Part shown: one piece after another, positions 16,895-24,376 of the stretch | How positions within the stretch are numbered: position 1 is the first letter of the stretch | Layout: every line of letters begins with the position of its first letter | From: Verrucomicrobiota bacterium | Lineage (GTDB): Bacteria; Verrucomicrobiota; Verrucomicrobiia; Verrucomicrobiales; Verrucomicrobiaceae | Direction of reading: 5' to 3' | Length of the DNA stretch: 32,631 nt | Assembly: GCA_963204975.1 (NCBI GenBank) | Contig: CAUJJC010000047.1 | Location: 1 to 32,631 of the forward strand | Notes under the pieces: model-generated | What the model was told of the DNA's origin: nothing | The model's database searches: none | What the model saw: only the letters and a program-made list of their open reading frames with translations | Position numbers and translations under genes: made by a program

Positions 16895-18366
16895 ATGCAT
16901 CCCCTCCTCCAGCACACGCGTCGCGAGTTCCTCACCACCACAGCCAATGGTCTCGGCATGATGGCTCTCGGCTCCATGCTCACCGAGGACGGCGTGCTTC
17001 AGGCTGCTCCCCCCATCGCCGCCGATCCACTCCTGCCGAAGGCTCCGCACTTCCCGGCCAAGGCGAAGAATTGCATCTTCATCTTCATGGAGGGCGCACC
17101 CAGCCAGATGGATCTGTTCGATCCGAAGCCGAAGCTCAACGAACTCAACGGCCAATCGCTCCCCGAGAGCATGACCAAGAACGTCCGCTTCGCCTTCATC
17201 AAGAAGGAGACCGCCAAGCTCATGGGCAGCCCGCGCACGTTCGCGAAGCACGGCCAGAGCGGCCTGGAGTTCAGCGACCTCCTGCCCCACATGGCCAAGA
17301 CGGCGGACGACTGGCTGATGGTGCGCTCCCTGCACACCGAGCAGTTCAATCACCATCCCGGCCAGCTCGTGCTGCACTGTGGTCGCGCGCAATTCGGCCT
17401 GCCGACGATGGGCTCGTGGCTGAACTACGGCCTGGGCTCCGAGTCGCGCAACCTGCCCGGCTACGTCGTCTCACCGCCGGTCGAGGCACCAGCGGCGGCG
17501 CGTCCCTGTGGCAGAGCGGCTTCCTGCCCAGCGTGTATGCGGGCGTCTTGTTTCGGAACAAAGGCGAGCCCGTGCTGAACTTGCAGAACCCCGCCGGACT
17601 CCCGCCCGAGCTGCAACGCAAGGGCCTCGACACCCTCCTCGAACTCAACCAGCAACGCTACGATCAGTTCAAGGACCCGGAGATCGCCAGCCGCATTGCC
17701 GCTTACGAACTGGCGTTCCGCATGCAGACCGCAGCACCCGAACTCATCGACCTGAGCAAGGAGGACCCTCGCACGCTGGAGGAGTATGGCGTCAATCGCA
17801 AAGACCTCGACGTGAAGGCCACGCGCGGCGGCGGACCGGGCCAATACAAGTCCTTCGCTGCGAACTGCCTGCTCGCCCGCCGACTCGTCGAGCGCGGCGT
17901 CCGGTTCGTCAGCATCATGCACGCGAGTTGGGACCATCATTCCAACCTGAACAACGAACTCGCCTATAACGCCGGCATGGCGGACCAGCCCATCGCGGCC
18001 CTGGTCAAAGACTTGAAACAACGTGGCCTGCTCGACTCCACGATGGTCGTGTGGGGCAGCGAGTTTGGCCGCACGCCGCTGGGTGAGAATCGCGGCGGCA
18101 ATCCCAATGCCACCGGGCGCGACCACCACCCTTTCGCCTTCACCATGCTGATGGCCGGCGGCGGCATCAAAGCCGGGCACACCTATGGCGAGACCGACGA
18201 GATCGGCTGGTCCATCGTGAAGGACCCGGTCCACATCAATGATTTCCACGCCACGATGCTGAACCAATTCGGCTTCGATCACCTCAAGCTGACGCACCGA
18301 TTCCAGGGCCGCGACTTCCGCCTCACAGATGTGGCGGGCAAGGTGATCAAGGACTGGATCGCCTAG
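16895..18366 (+). pseudogene. DUF1501 family Tat-exported protein, interrupted by a -1 frameshift near 17470
   Basis: The N-terminal frame from ATG 16895 carries a twin-arginine signal (HTRREFLTTTANGLG, residues 7-21) and the DUF1501 hallmark CIFIFMEGAPSQMDLFDPKP. It runs correctly through NLPGYVV to about residue 192, then reads nonsense and stops at 17578. The family sequence resumes one frame over as LTAGRGTSGGASLWQSGFLP and continues to the stop at 18366, including FVSIMHASWDHHSNL, VVWGSEFGRTPLGE, HTYGETDEIGW and the C-terminal DFHATMLNQFGFDH block. Restoring one base in GTCGTCTCACC (about 17465-17475), most simply a C lost from GTCGTCCTCACC, gives one 490-residue protein, the normal family length. 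The family is a sulfatase-like, alkaline-phosphatase-superfamily protein of unknown reaction, abundant in Planctomycetes and Verrucomicrobia and usually beside a DUF1549/DUF1553 cytochrome-like gene, which is absent here. It is either a recent mutation or a sequencing error; all other positions look intact. Confidence 0.85.
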
Positions 18367-18372
18367 CGCAGG

Positions 18373-18777
18373 CTACTGCGACACCGACTTGCGAGCGCCT
18401 GCTGCACCCTGGCCGCCCTGGATCTTCTGATACTCATTGTATCGCAGCCATTCCTCCTGGGACATGCTCTGCATCGACTTGCGACTCCGATAGGTCACGC
18501 CCCAGACAAACAAGCCAACGTCCAGCACCAGGATCGCCATCGCCACGACAATGCCGTAGCGCTTCAGGCTTTCGTCGATGACCTTGTTGCGGTTCACCGA
18601 GAAGTCCGCACTGCTCGAGAACATCGACTGAAAAAGGCGACGCCAGCCCCGAGGCTCGCGTGCCACGCTGAAGGCGAAGAAGAACATCGCCGTCAGGACA
18701 ATGCACGCGATCTCATACTTCAGAGGCATGATCGCATCTGCGAGGAGGAAGTGCATGTCCGGCAGGGCAGAAGTCAT
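18373..18777 (-). CDS. Small two-helix membrane protein, unknown function
   Basis: From ATG 18777 this gives about 134 residues with two hydrophobic segments, one around EIACIVLTAMFFFAFSVA and one around YGIVVAMAILVLDVGLFVWG. A charged loop separates them, and the tail is polar and Gln/Ser-rich (SMSQEEWLRYNEYQKIQG). It is an inner-membrane protein and I recognise no family. An in-frame GTG at 18828 would add 17 residues and place the start 17 bp after the pgi stop. I prefer the ATG because the extension has no distinctive features, but no start has a clear Shine-Dalgarno. It is probably co-transcribed with pgi. Its stop lies 6 bp from the convergent DUF1501 stop. Confidence 0.68.
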   Translation of the reverse strand: MTSALPDMHFLLADAIMPLKYEIACIVLTAMFFFAFSVAREPRGWRRLFQSMFSSSADFSVNRNKVIDESLKRYGIVVAMAILVLDVGLFVWGVTYRSRKSMQSMSQEEWLRYNEYQKIQGGQGAAGARKSVSQ

Positions 18778-18844
18778 GGGTGGGAGGAAGTGACTGAAAC
18801 GATAGTCTAGGAAGCAATGCGCCCCCACGCAACATTTCTAACCG

Positions 18845-20416
18845 TCACGCGAGAAGATATTGGTCGTCCGCCGGGCTGCTGCCAAGTGTCAGCTTCGCCA
18901 CATCATTCGCCGCTAGGTGATTCAGGCAGTGGAACACATCCTCCGCATCCGCACCGAGCGTCGCCGCAATCGCCGCCGCCGTCTGGCCGCTCGCGCTCAG
19001 CGCTCCGCGCACCTGACCGAGCAACTTCAAGAAGTCGCCCGCCGCCTTCTTGCCTGCTTCCACGCCTGGCTGGTGGTAGGCGTTCACATTGACGTGGCTG
19101 GCGTAGAAGGACACCGCGCGCTCAAACAACCCAACGAGCATCCCAAGATGGAACGCATCGACCTCGCTGATGTGCAGCGTGATCGACTCACGACCACTCT
19201 CGGCCAAAGCCTTCCGCGTGCCACGCAGGAAGCCCTGCAAGTAATCGCCGCTGGTGAAGCCGGGATCGACTTCCATGCTCGCACCGGAGCGCGACTTGCC
19301 CACCTCGATGAAGGTCGCGAAGAAATTGTTCACGCCATCGCGAAGCTGCTGCACGTAGGCGTGCTGGTCGGTCGAGCCCTTGTTGCCATAGACCGCGATG
19401 CCCTGATTGACGACCTTGCCGTCCAGGTCGTGCTCCTTGCCCAGCGACTCCATCACAAGCTGCTGAAGATACTTCGAGAACAGCACCAGCCGGTCCTTGT
19501 AAGGCAGCACCACCATGTCCTTCGCTCCCCTGCCCTTCCCCGCGCTGAACCACATCAGCGCCAGCAGCATCGCTGCGTTTTGCTCGGCTGGCAGGCTGCG
19601 CGTCTTCTCGTCCATCGCCGCCGCGCCAGCCAGGAAGCCGCGCACGTCCACACCTTGCAGTGCTGCCGCGATGGTGCCCACGGCGCTCATCACGCTCGTG
19701 CGTCCACCGACCCAGTCCCACATCGGGAAACGCGTCATCCATCCTTGGGCGACCGCGTGCTTGTCCAACTCGCTGCCCAGGCCCGTCACGGCCACCGCGT
19801 GCTTCGCAAAATCCAGCCCCTGCGCCTTGTAGGCAGCCTCGGCTTCCAACATGCCGTTGCGCGTTTCCTTCGTGCCACCGGACTTCGAGATCACCAGCGT
19901 CACCGTCGTGGCCAGCTCCGCACCGATGCGCGCGACCACTCGGTCCATGCCGTCCGGGTCCGTGTTGTCGAAGAAGTCGATCGCCAGCAGCGGTCTCGCA
20001 GGAGCCAAGGCATCGGACACGAGCTGTGGTCCCAGCGCCGAGCCACCGATGCCCACCACCAGCACGCGTGTGAACTTCTTCCCGTTCGCCGCCACGATCT
20101 TGCCCGCGTGAACGTCCGCCGCGAATTGCAGCGTCGCCTCCAGCGTCTCGTTAATCTCCGCCTTCATCTCCGGCGTCGGTGCGAGGTCCGCATTGCGCAG
20201 CCAGTAGTGGCCCACCATGCGCTTCTCATCCGGGTTCGCGATGCCGCCCGCTTCGAGTTCCGTCATGTCCTTCAGCGCCCGTGCGATGCCCGCCGCCTGC
20301 TGCTGGAACAACTCATCCGCAAAGGCCATGCGACTGATGTCGATGGAAAAGCCGAGATCGGAGTAACGAACGAAGTGCTTCTGAAAGCGCGACCAGGACG
20401 ATGAAGAGGTGCTCAT
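18845..20416 (-). CDS. pgi: Glucose-6-phosphate isomerase
   Basis: This 523-residue enzyme interconverts glucose 6-phosphate and fructose 6-phosphate in glycolysis and gluconeogenesis, in the cytoplasm. Visible family features, numbered from ATG 20416, are the first SIS sugar-phosphate loop VGIGGSALG (121-129), SKSGGTKE (178-185), DWVGGRTS (234-241), VMESLGK (321-327) with the catalytic-type Glu323, QHAY (351-354) with the conserved His352, and the C-terminal QPGVEAGK (449-456) with the conserved Lys. Length and motif order are complete. Start choice: ATG 20416 begins just before the conserved [10 protein letters not shown] region but has no Shine-Dalgarno. An in-frame TTG at 20485 would add 23 residues and is preceded, seven bases away, by a perfect AAGGAGG. 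The small membrane-protein gene follows closely downstream. Confidence 0.95.
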   Translation of the reverse strand: MSTSSSSWSRFQKHFVRYSDLGFSIDISRMAFADELFQQQAAGIARALKDMTELEAGGIANPDEKRMVGHYWLRNADLAPTPEMKAEINETLEATLQFAADVHAGKIVAANGKKFTRVLVVGIGGSALGPQLVSDALAPARPLLAIDFFDNTDPDGMDRVVARIGAELATTVTLVISKSGGTKETRNGMLEAEAAYKAQGLDFAKHAVAVTGLGSELDKHAVAQGWMTRFPMWDWVGGRTSVMSAVGTIAAALQGVDVRGFLAGAAAMDEKTRSLPAEQNAAMLLALMWFSAGKGRGAKDMVVLPYKDRLVLFSKYLQQLVMESLGKEHDLDGKVVNQGIAVYGNKGSTDQHAYVQQLRDGVNNFFATFIEVGKSRSGASMEVDPGFTSGDYLQGFLRGTRKALAESGRESITLHISEVDAFHLGMLVGLFERAVSFYASHVNVNAYHQPGVEAGKKAAGDFLKLLGQVRGALSASGQTAAAIAATLGADAEDVFHCLNHLAANDVAKLTLGSSPADDQYLLA

Positions 20417-20489
20417 GGAGGAGCGCCATAAAGCGCTAGAGCCATGCCACCGCAACGGGTTTTCCGTCACTCTCCTGCCAATCAAACGC

Positions 20490-20503
20490 GAGCCTCCTTG
20501 AGG
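20490..20503 (-). promoter_or_regulatory. Strong Shine-Dalgarno AAGGAGG before an alternative TTG start of pgi
   Basis: On the minus strand the sequence reads AAGGAGG, seven bases, then TTG at 20485-20483, in frame with pgi. The spacing is ideal. This is one of the few convincing Shine-Dalgarno sequences in a window where most starts lack one, so the true N-terminus of pgi could be 23 residues longer than annotated. It could also be coincidence, because the added residues (rich in Arg, Trp and Ser) do not look like conserved enzyme sequence. Confidence 0.45.
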
Positions 20504-20604
20504 TGCGTCTGCCGCAAGGGCTCAAGGCGGCGGAAACACGGACAGTCCCAGCGCCAGAGCAGTTGCACGCAGTCGCTTGTCCGTTGCCACCACTTCCGTC
20601 TTAT

Positions 20605-20640
20605 GGCTTGAAGCCGCTGAGAAGCAAGCGGCGTTCAATC
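20605..20640. repeat. Imperfect hairpin with a gcttgaagccgct / agcggcgttcaa core
   Basis: The left arm GGCTTGAAGCCGCT (20605-20618) and right arm AGCGGCGTTCAATC (20627-20640) are inverted complements, with one extra base and one mismatch, around an 8-base loop. The core GCTTGAAGCCG is shared with the larger hairpin about 100 bp away, which suggests a family of extragenic palindromes. Confidence 0.6.
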
Positions 20641-20698
20641 GCCAGCGCTCGGCGTCTGCCAAAACACGTTATGGGAGCCACTGGAGCATTCGTCTCCA

Positions 20699-20781
20699 CA
20701 CCTCTCCGGCCTCATAGAGACCGGCTTCAACCCAAGTCGCTCGGCGTGTTGAAGCCGAGGGTCTATGACCCCGGAGAGGTG
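20699..20781. repeat. Long imperfect inverted repeat, arms about 33 bp, extragenic palindrome
   Basis: The left arm spans 20699-20731 and the right arm 20748-20781, around a 16-base loop. The outer 11 bases pair perfectly (CACCTCTCCGG with CCGGAGAGGTG). An inner TCATAGA/TCTATGA block and the loop-proximal CGGCTTCAAC/GTTGAAGCCG block also pair. No T-run follows on the minus strand, and the element sits about 100 bp past the LRR gene's stop, so a simple terminator is less likely than a REP-like or miniature mobile palindrome. It may still end transcription or protect mRNA. Confidence 0.72.
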
Positions 20782-20883
20782 CGCTATCGCTCAGCCCATC
20801 AGCCTCTTCTTCGAGTTCTCGGATCTGCCCTTATGGCAATGCACGTTCCTGCAGTGTGTGGTGCACGAGAGTCTAGCACGGCA

Positions 20884-22569
20884 TCAACGGCTGATCTGAA
20901 TATCTGAGCGCAGCTTCTTGAGCGCGGCGATGCCGGCTTCGGTGACTTTCGGGCATGGCTTGAGGCCAAGACGTTTGAGTTTTTTCATGGCAGCGAGCTT
21001 GAGGAGGCCTGCATCGGTGACATCGACGTTGCCTAACGTCCGATCCACAAGGCTCGCCACGGTCATCAGGTGATCGATCTCAGCATCGCTGAAAGGATTG
21101 CGGTCGATGAACAACTTCTCGAGGCTCGTCACGGAAGCGAGTCCGACCCAGGCAGAGGTGTCTTTGATGGCCAGTGGGCTGAAGCTTTTGAGGAACTTGA
21201 AATGGGCAAGGGCTTGGAAGTCTTCTTGAGTCAGAGATTCGGATTGAGCAAACCGGACCGATGTCACGGTGGGGTAGGCAGGCCCGACGATGGAGGCGGT
21301 GTCTCGCGGCAGCTTCCCGGCGAGTTTATTGAAATCAAAGTGCTCGATCTTGAGCTTCTGGGCCGCCACGCCTTCCGCAGTGCAGCCAGAGTTGCAGAGG
21401 GACAGATTGCGAAGGTCTCGCAGCTTGGCGATGTGGGTGAGACCGGCATCTGTGAACTTCTGGCAGCCTTCCAGTGTCAGGGAGTTAATCTTTTGGCAGA
21501 GTGCAATGGCTTCCGCACCCTTATCGTCGAAGCCGGTGGAGATGAATTCCATTCGAGTGATGGTTTTGCTCTGGGCGAATTTGCCCAAGGTAGCGCCCGT
21601 GAACGTGCCCACGTCTGTCACGCCGAAGTGCCAGAGGGCTTTCAATTCGACGAGGTGATCGATAATCGCGTCGGTAATCTTGGTTCCTCGTGAGAAGGTC
21701 GCTCGCTCCAGCAAAGGCCAGGTAGCCACGAACGCGAGGTCACTATCCGTCAGCGGGAGCTGTCCCGTAATGAAGGTATGCACACTCTGGAGTCCGGCGA
21801 GATTGCTAAGGCCTTCAGCATTGATCGCCTCCTTCGTGTCGCGCCCGTCGAGACCGACGGAGGTGATCACGAACTTGCCTTTGGGCAGGTCCTCGGGCTT
21901 GGAGGGGTTGGACTTTTTCCCGCGCTCTTCGATCTCAAAATGTCCGCCAACTTTGATGAGCCACTCCGCCGCCTTGCGGTCGTCGCCTTTGACTTTGGGT
22001 GCCTGCGTTGCTCCTGGAGCAGTCGGCGACGAGGGGGCCACCGGAGCATTCGCTGTCGCCACGGCTTGCGGAGTTGGCGCACCCGCCGCCAGTCCCTCCC
22101 GATACGTCATGACCTCCTTCGCCTCCTCGATGCGGTCCACCTTGGTGAGGTTGGCTTCCAGGGCTTTGAGCTTGGCGGTGTAGGCGGGGAGCAGAGCGGT
22201 GTGGTTGGCGGTGCGCTGGGCCTCTAGCTTGGCGAGCTGGTCGCGGTAGATGGTGCGGAGCTTCTTGAGCCCTTCCGGGGTTTTCTCGTCGTCATCGGGG
22301 ATGGGCAGTTTGTCCGTCAGTCGCTTCTGGTCCTCCTGCATGGCGAGCACTTCCTCCAGCTTGCCCGCCTGCTTGGCGGCGGTGATCGCATTGCCCAGCG
22401 CGGAGATGAACTTGGTATTCAAATCGAAAACCGCCGCCGCATGGGGCGCGAGCACCGCTTTGTCATACTGCTCCTGGAGGAGGGTCAGCTCCGGCGGAGG
22501 CGCGGCGTGGGAAAGGACGAACGATGAAAGCTGAAGGATGAGAATCGGGAGCAGAAGACGGGTGGTCAT
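20884..22569 (-). CDS. Secreted coiled-coil and leucine-rich-repeat protein
   Basis: This 561-residue protein has a signal peptide at about 1-22 (MTTRLLLPILILQLSSFVLS, then HAA). Next comes a charged helical region at about 25-165, rich in Lys, Glu, Leu and Ala and likely coiled coil (KAVLAPHAAAVFDLNTKF, KLEEVLAMQEDQKRL). A Pro/Ala/Thr linker at about 168-192 (APTPQAVATANAPVAPSSP) precedes a leucine-rich-repeat domain from about 250 to the end. Its units read like 'LTDAGLxxLAxLKxLxxLxLxxC', as in KFTDAGLTHIAKLRDLRNLS and DVTDAGLLKLAAMKKLKRL. This resembles the cysteine-containing, F-box-like LRR type common in Planctomycetes and Verrucomicrobia. It probably mediates protein binding in the periplasm or outside the cell. 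The partner is unknown. It lies 81 bp downstream of the FN3-like gene and may share its transcript. Confidence 0.85.
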   Translation of the reverse strand: MTTRLLLPILILQLSSFVLSHAAPPPELTLLQEQYDKAVLAPHAAAVFDLNTKFISALGNAITAAKQAGKLEEVLAMQEDQKRLTDKLPIPDDDEKTPEGLKKLRTIYRDQLAKLEAQRTANHTALLPAYTAKLKALEANLTKVDRIEEAKEVMTYREGLAAGAPTPQAVATANAPVAPSSPTAPGATQAPKVKGDDRKAAEWLIKVGGHFEIEERGKKSNPSKPEDLPKGKFVITSVGLDGRDTKEAINAEGLSNLAGLQSVHTFITGQLPLTDSDLAFVATWPLLERATFSRGTKITDAIIDHLVELKALWHFGVTDVGTFTGATLGKFAQSKTITRMEFISTGFDDKGAEAIALCQKINSLTLEGCQKFTDAGLTHIAKLRDLRNLSLCNSGCTAEGVAAQKLKIEHFDFNKLAGKLPRDTASIVGPAYPTVTSVRFAQSESLTQEDFQALAHFKFLKSFSPLAIKDTSAWVGLASVTSLEKLFIDRNPFSDAEIDHLMTVASLVDRTLGNVDVTDAGLLKLAAMKKLKRLGLKPCPKVTEAGIAALKKLRSDIQISR

Positions 22570-22650
22570 GGCGGGGAAAGAGGCGCGAGCATAGTGGGGC
22601 CGTGATCGACACGGCTACAAGACTAAAGATTGGTGAAAAACGCGCCGATT

Positions 22651-23748
22651 TCAGCTCACCACGACACTCACCGGCTCGCTCGCCGGGCCCTCGCCAGCCT
22701 TGTTCACGCCGGTGACGGTGATTTGCACGGTGGCTCCGGCGGGCAGGTTTTCGACGGTGTGCTGGGTGCCTTGCGTATTGAGCAGCTTCACGGGCTCCGC
22801 GTCCGTGCCCACCACTTGCTTGTAGTAATTGAAGCTGTTGGCGCGGCGTGCGCCGTCGATCTGGATCAAGACGCGGCCAGTGCCCAGGGCGGTGGCGTGG
22901 ACGTTGCTGGGCTGGCCGGGCGTAGCGGGGTCGTCAGGGCGGTTGAGGCCGAAGTCATACCACTTCGGGTCGTCAATGCTCAGGCACTGCTCCAGTTCAT
23001 TGATCGTGCCGCGGAAGCGGAGGCGGAAGGCGTCCCGTTTTTCATTGCGAGCGAGCAGTTTTCCCTTGGTTTTGTTCAAGGCATTGCCCACGCCCTGGCG
23101 CGCATCCGAGATGGCGGTGTGCAGGGTGGTGGCGATGGCAGCAGTGACCTGGAGCGGGGCGTTCTCCTTGGCCGGATTCGCCGTGAAATAGGCAGCCAGA
23201 CCGCCCAGGGCGGTGAAGCGCTTGTCCTGGGTGCTGGGGATGCCCACCGTCTGGTCCGGCAGGCCGGTGGCGATCCATTCCGCCGTCCAGTCATTGCCCA
23301 GGGAGATGCTCAGCACCTTGATCGCGCGGGCGATGAAGCCCTTGCCATTGCTGTCGGCGGTGCGCAGGGCGGCGTAGGCGGCGGGTTCCTCGCCTTCGGC
23401 GGCCACGAGGGCATTCTGCGCGGCGATGAGAGCATCCAGATCAGCGCGGAAGGCTGCCGGGGTGTTTTGCTTGATATTGCAGGCGACGGCGTGCTGGACG
23501 AGGCCGTCGTAGAGGTCTTCACCAGCGGCAATCAGCTCGCCGATGGTATCAGGAGTAGGGTTGGAGGCCATATAGTTGCGTGGTTTGCGTTTGGGTTTCG
23601 GAGCGGGGGTGGAAGCAGCATAGGGGACAAAGCCGGGATCACCCGGCTCCAGGTAGTAGCTGGGGTCTCCCCAGCGGAGATTCGGGTCATCCCAGGTAAA
23701 GGGCTGGCCGGTGAAGGGATTGATCGCGTCCCAGTATAGAGGTTTCAT
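22651..23748 (-). CDS. Conserved protein with C-terminal fibronectin type III-like domain
   Basis: This 365-residue protein opens with a Trp/Asp/Pro-rich segment (MKPLYWDAINPFTGQPFTW, then DDPNLRWGDPSYYLEPGDPG) and a basic Pro/Lys patch (APKPKRKPRNY). A helical middle follows at about 60-260. The last 90 residues or so, after a Pro-rich joint (DPATPGQPSN), look like a fibronectin type III or similar Ig-like beta-sandwich: GRVLIQIDGARRANSFNYYK, then TVENLPAGATVQITVTGVNK and EGPASEPVSVVVS. No standard signal peptide is present, so location is unclear. I do not recognise a function. The FN3 end suggests binding. The cluster of palindromes lies directly upstream of its start. Confidence 0.82.
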   Translation of the reverse strand: MKPLYWDAINPFTGQPFTWDDPNLRWGDPSYYLEPGDPGFVPYAASTPAPKPKRKPRNYMASNPTPDTIGELIAAGEDLYDGLVQHAVACNIKQNTPAAFRADLDALIAAQNALVAAEGEEPAAYAALRTADSNGKGFIARAIKVLSISLGNDWTAEWIATGLPDQTVGIPSTQDKRFTALGGLAAYFTANPAKENAPLQVTAAIATTLHTAISDARQGVGNALNKTKGKLLARNEKRDAFRLRFRGTINELEQCLSIDDPKWYDFGLNRPDDPATPGQPSNVHATALGTGRVLIQIDGARRANSFNYYKQVVGTDAEPVKLLNTQGTQHTVENLPAGATVQITVTGVNKAGEGPASEPVSVVVS

Positions 23749-23804
23749 GGCAGGAGAGGCGGCGGAAGGCTGGCAAGCGGCACAACGACGGGCAGCGGGC
23801 GGCC

Positions 23805-24069
23805 TGCCAGCATGGCAAGGTAGCCAAAGCCGAAATTTTTACCGGCTGACCGTGTGGCAGCCCCCTCGGTGACAGGCGGCAGGCAGGCGGCCAGACTGGC
23901 AGGGCATCCCCCGCCCGACGCCGGGGCGGCTGCCCGCCTGGCCGTCCTGCCAACGACCGCCGCTGGGTGCTCTGCCAGCCTGGCAGACGAGGCAACGAGC
24001 GGACGCTGGGCCGACTGCCACTGGCAGAGCCGAAAACGACGGACGAAATGCCGTCTGCCACGCTGGCAG
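23805..24069. repeat. Cluster of TGCCA-N1-3-TGGCA palindromes
   Basis: Four near-identical palindromes occur within 265 bp. They are TGCCA-gca-TGGCA at 23805-23817, TCTGCCA-gcc-TGGCAGA at 23971-23987 (perfect 7-bp arms), CTGCCA-c-TGGCAG at 24015-24027, and CTGCCA-cgc-TGGCAG at 24055-24069. A related GCCAG-a-CTGGC lies at 23890-23900, and unpaired half-sites such as CTGGCAAG (23770) and CTGCCAAC (23947) are scattered between. Spacing between full sites is irregular (about 166, 44 and 40 bp). They could be a multi-site operator upstream of the FN3-like gene, or copies of a dispersed extragenic palindrome. Confidence 0.7.
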
Positions 24070-24208
24070 GCCACTCGACGACGGTCACGCTGTGCTGTGC
24101 CACACGCCTCCCGCAGCCCCTCACCCATCCCCGATTACAGCGGAGCACCCCATCAGATGCCGCGTCGTGCGTAAGAATAGGAAGCCCTACCTGCATAAGT
24201 GATCCGAT

Positions 24209-24249
24209 GCTCTCAATCTGGCTGCGAAAGGCAAGATTTTTTTGAGAGC
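24209..24249. repeat. Spaced inverted repeat GCTCTCAA...TTGAGAGC
   Basis: Perfect 8-bp arms (24209-24216 and 24242-24249) flank a 25-base loop that itself contains a run of seven or more T on the plus strand. The T-run is inside the stem-loop and not after it, so this is not a standard terminator. It may be a regulator-binding site or chance. Confidence 0.35.
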
Positions 24250-24376
24250 CAGCGCGGTAAATCTGACGAATGGCGGGAACTGGGAGGTGAAAGGATGAAG
24301 GGATGCCAGCAACGGCGTCTCTTCGCGGCCTCAACAACCAACCCACCACTCCGGCTTGAAGAAAGGCACTGCGCCG

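Larger units (their letters stand above)
20504..20883. other. Intergenic spacer with two related hairpins, no gene recognised
   Basis: This spacer of roughly 400 bp separates the LRR gene's stop from pgi. Besides the two long inverted repeats at 20605-20640 and 20699-20781 I see nothing supported. A plus-strand opening at 20503-20907 runs straight through both hairpins, has a composition like a random translation, and overlaps the end of the LRR gene, so it is not called. Confidence 0.6.
23749..24376. other. 628-bp intergenic region with palindrome cluster, no gene recognised
   Basis: The first 330 bp next to the FN3-like gene carry repeated TGCCA/TGGCA palindromes. The rest (24090-24376) is mostly featureless, with one spaced inverted repeat at 24209-24249. 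Long openings cross the region on both strands (for example minus 23687-24349 and plus 23854-24174). They are GC-driven, rich in Arg, Pro and Ala, and repeat short words only because the palindromes repeat, so I treat them as non-coding. Confidence 0.6.

Noticed and set aside
16769-17392. Minus-strand opening of 207 codons overlapping the DUF1501 N-terminus
   Set aside because: It covers the Tat signal and FMEGAPSQMD region that is clearly coding on the plus strand.
17461-18297. Minus-strand opening of 278 codons opposite the DUF1501 C-terminal half
   Set aside because: It is antisense to conserved DUF1501 sequence and has no recognisable motif.
18917-20404. Plus-strand opening of 495 codons antisense to pgi
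   Set aside because: It mirrors pgi in the complementary frame. It is rich in Arg, His and Leu with no family motif, while the minus strand carries every pgi motif.
20503-20907. Possible 134-residue protein between pgi and the LRR gene
   Set aside because: It runs through both extragenic hairpins, overlaps the LRR gene end, and lacks a start signal or any recognisable motif.
22630-23739. Plus-strand opening of 369 codons opposite the FN3-like gene
   Set aside because: Composition (Gly, Ala, Val, Arg, His repeats) is typical of an antisense shadow, and the minus strand shows the FN3-like pattern.
23805-24069. CRISPR array interpretation of the repeated palindromes
   Set aside because: The repeats are only 13-17 bp, spacing is irregular (about 40-166 bp), and no cas gene is present.
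24209-24255. Rho-independent terminator at the T-run near 24236-24243
   Set aside because: The T-run lies inside the loop of the inverted repeat and not after a GC-rich stem, and no plus-strand gene ends here.
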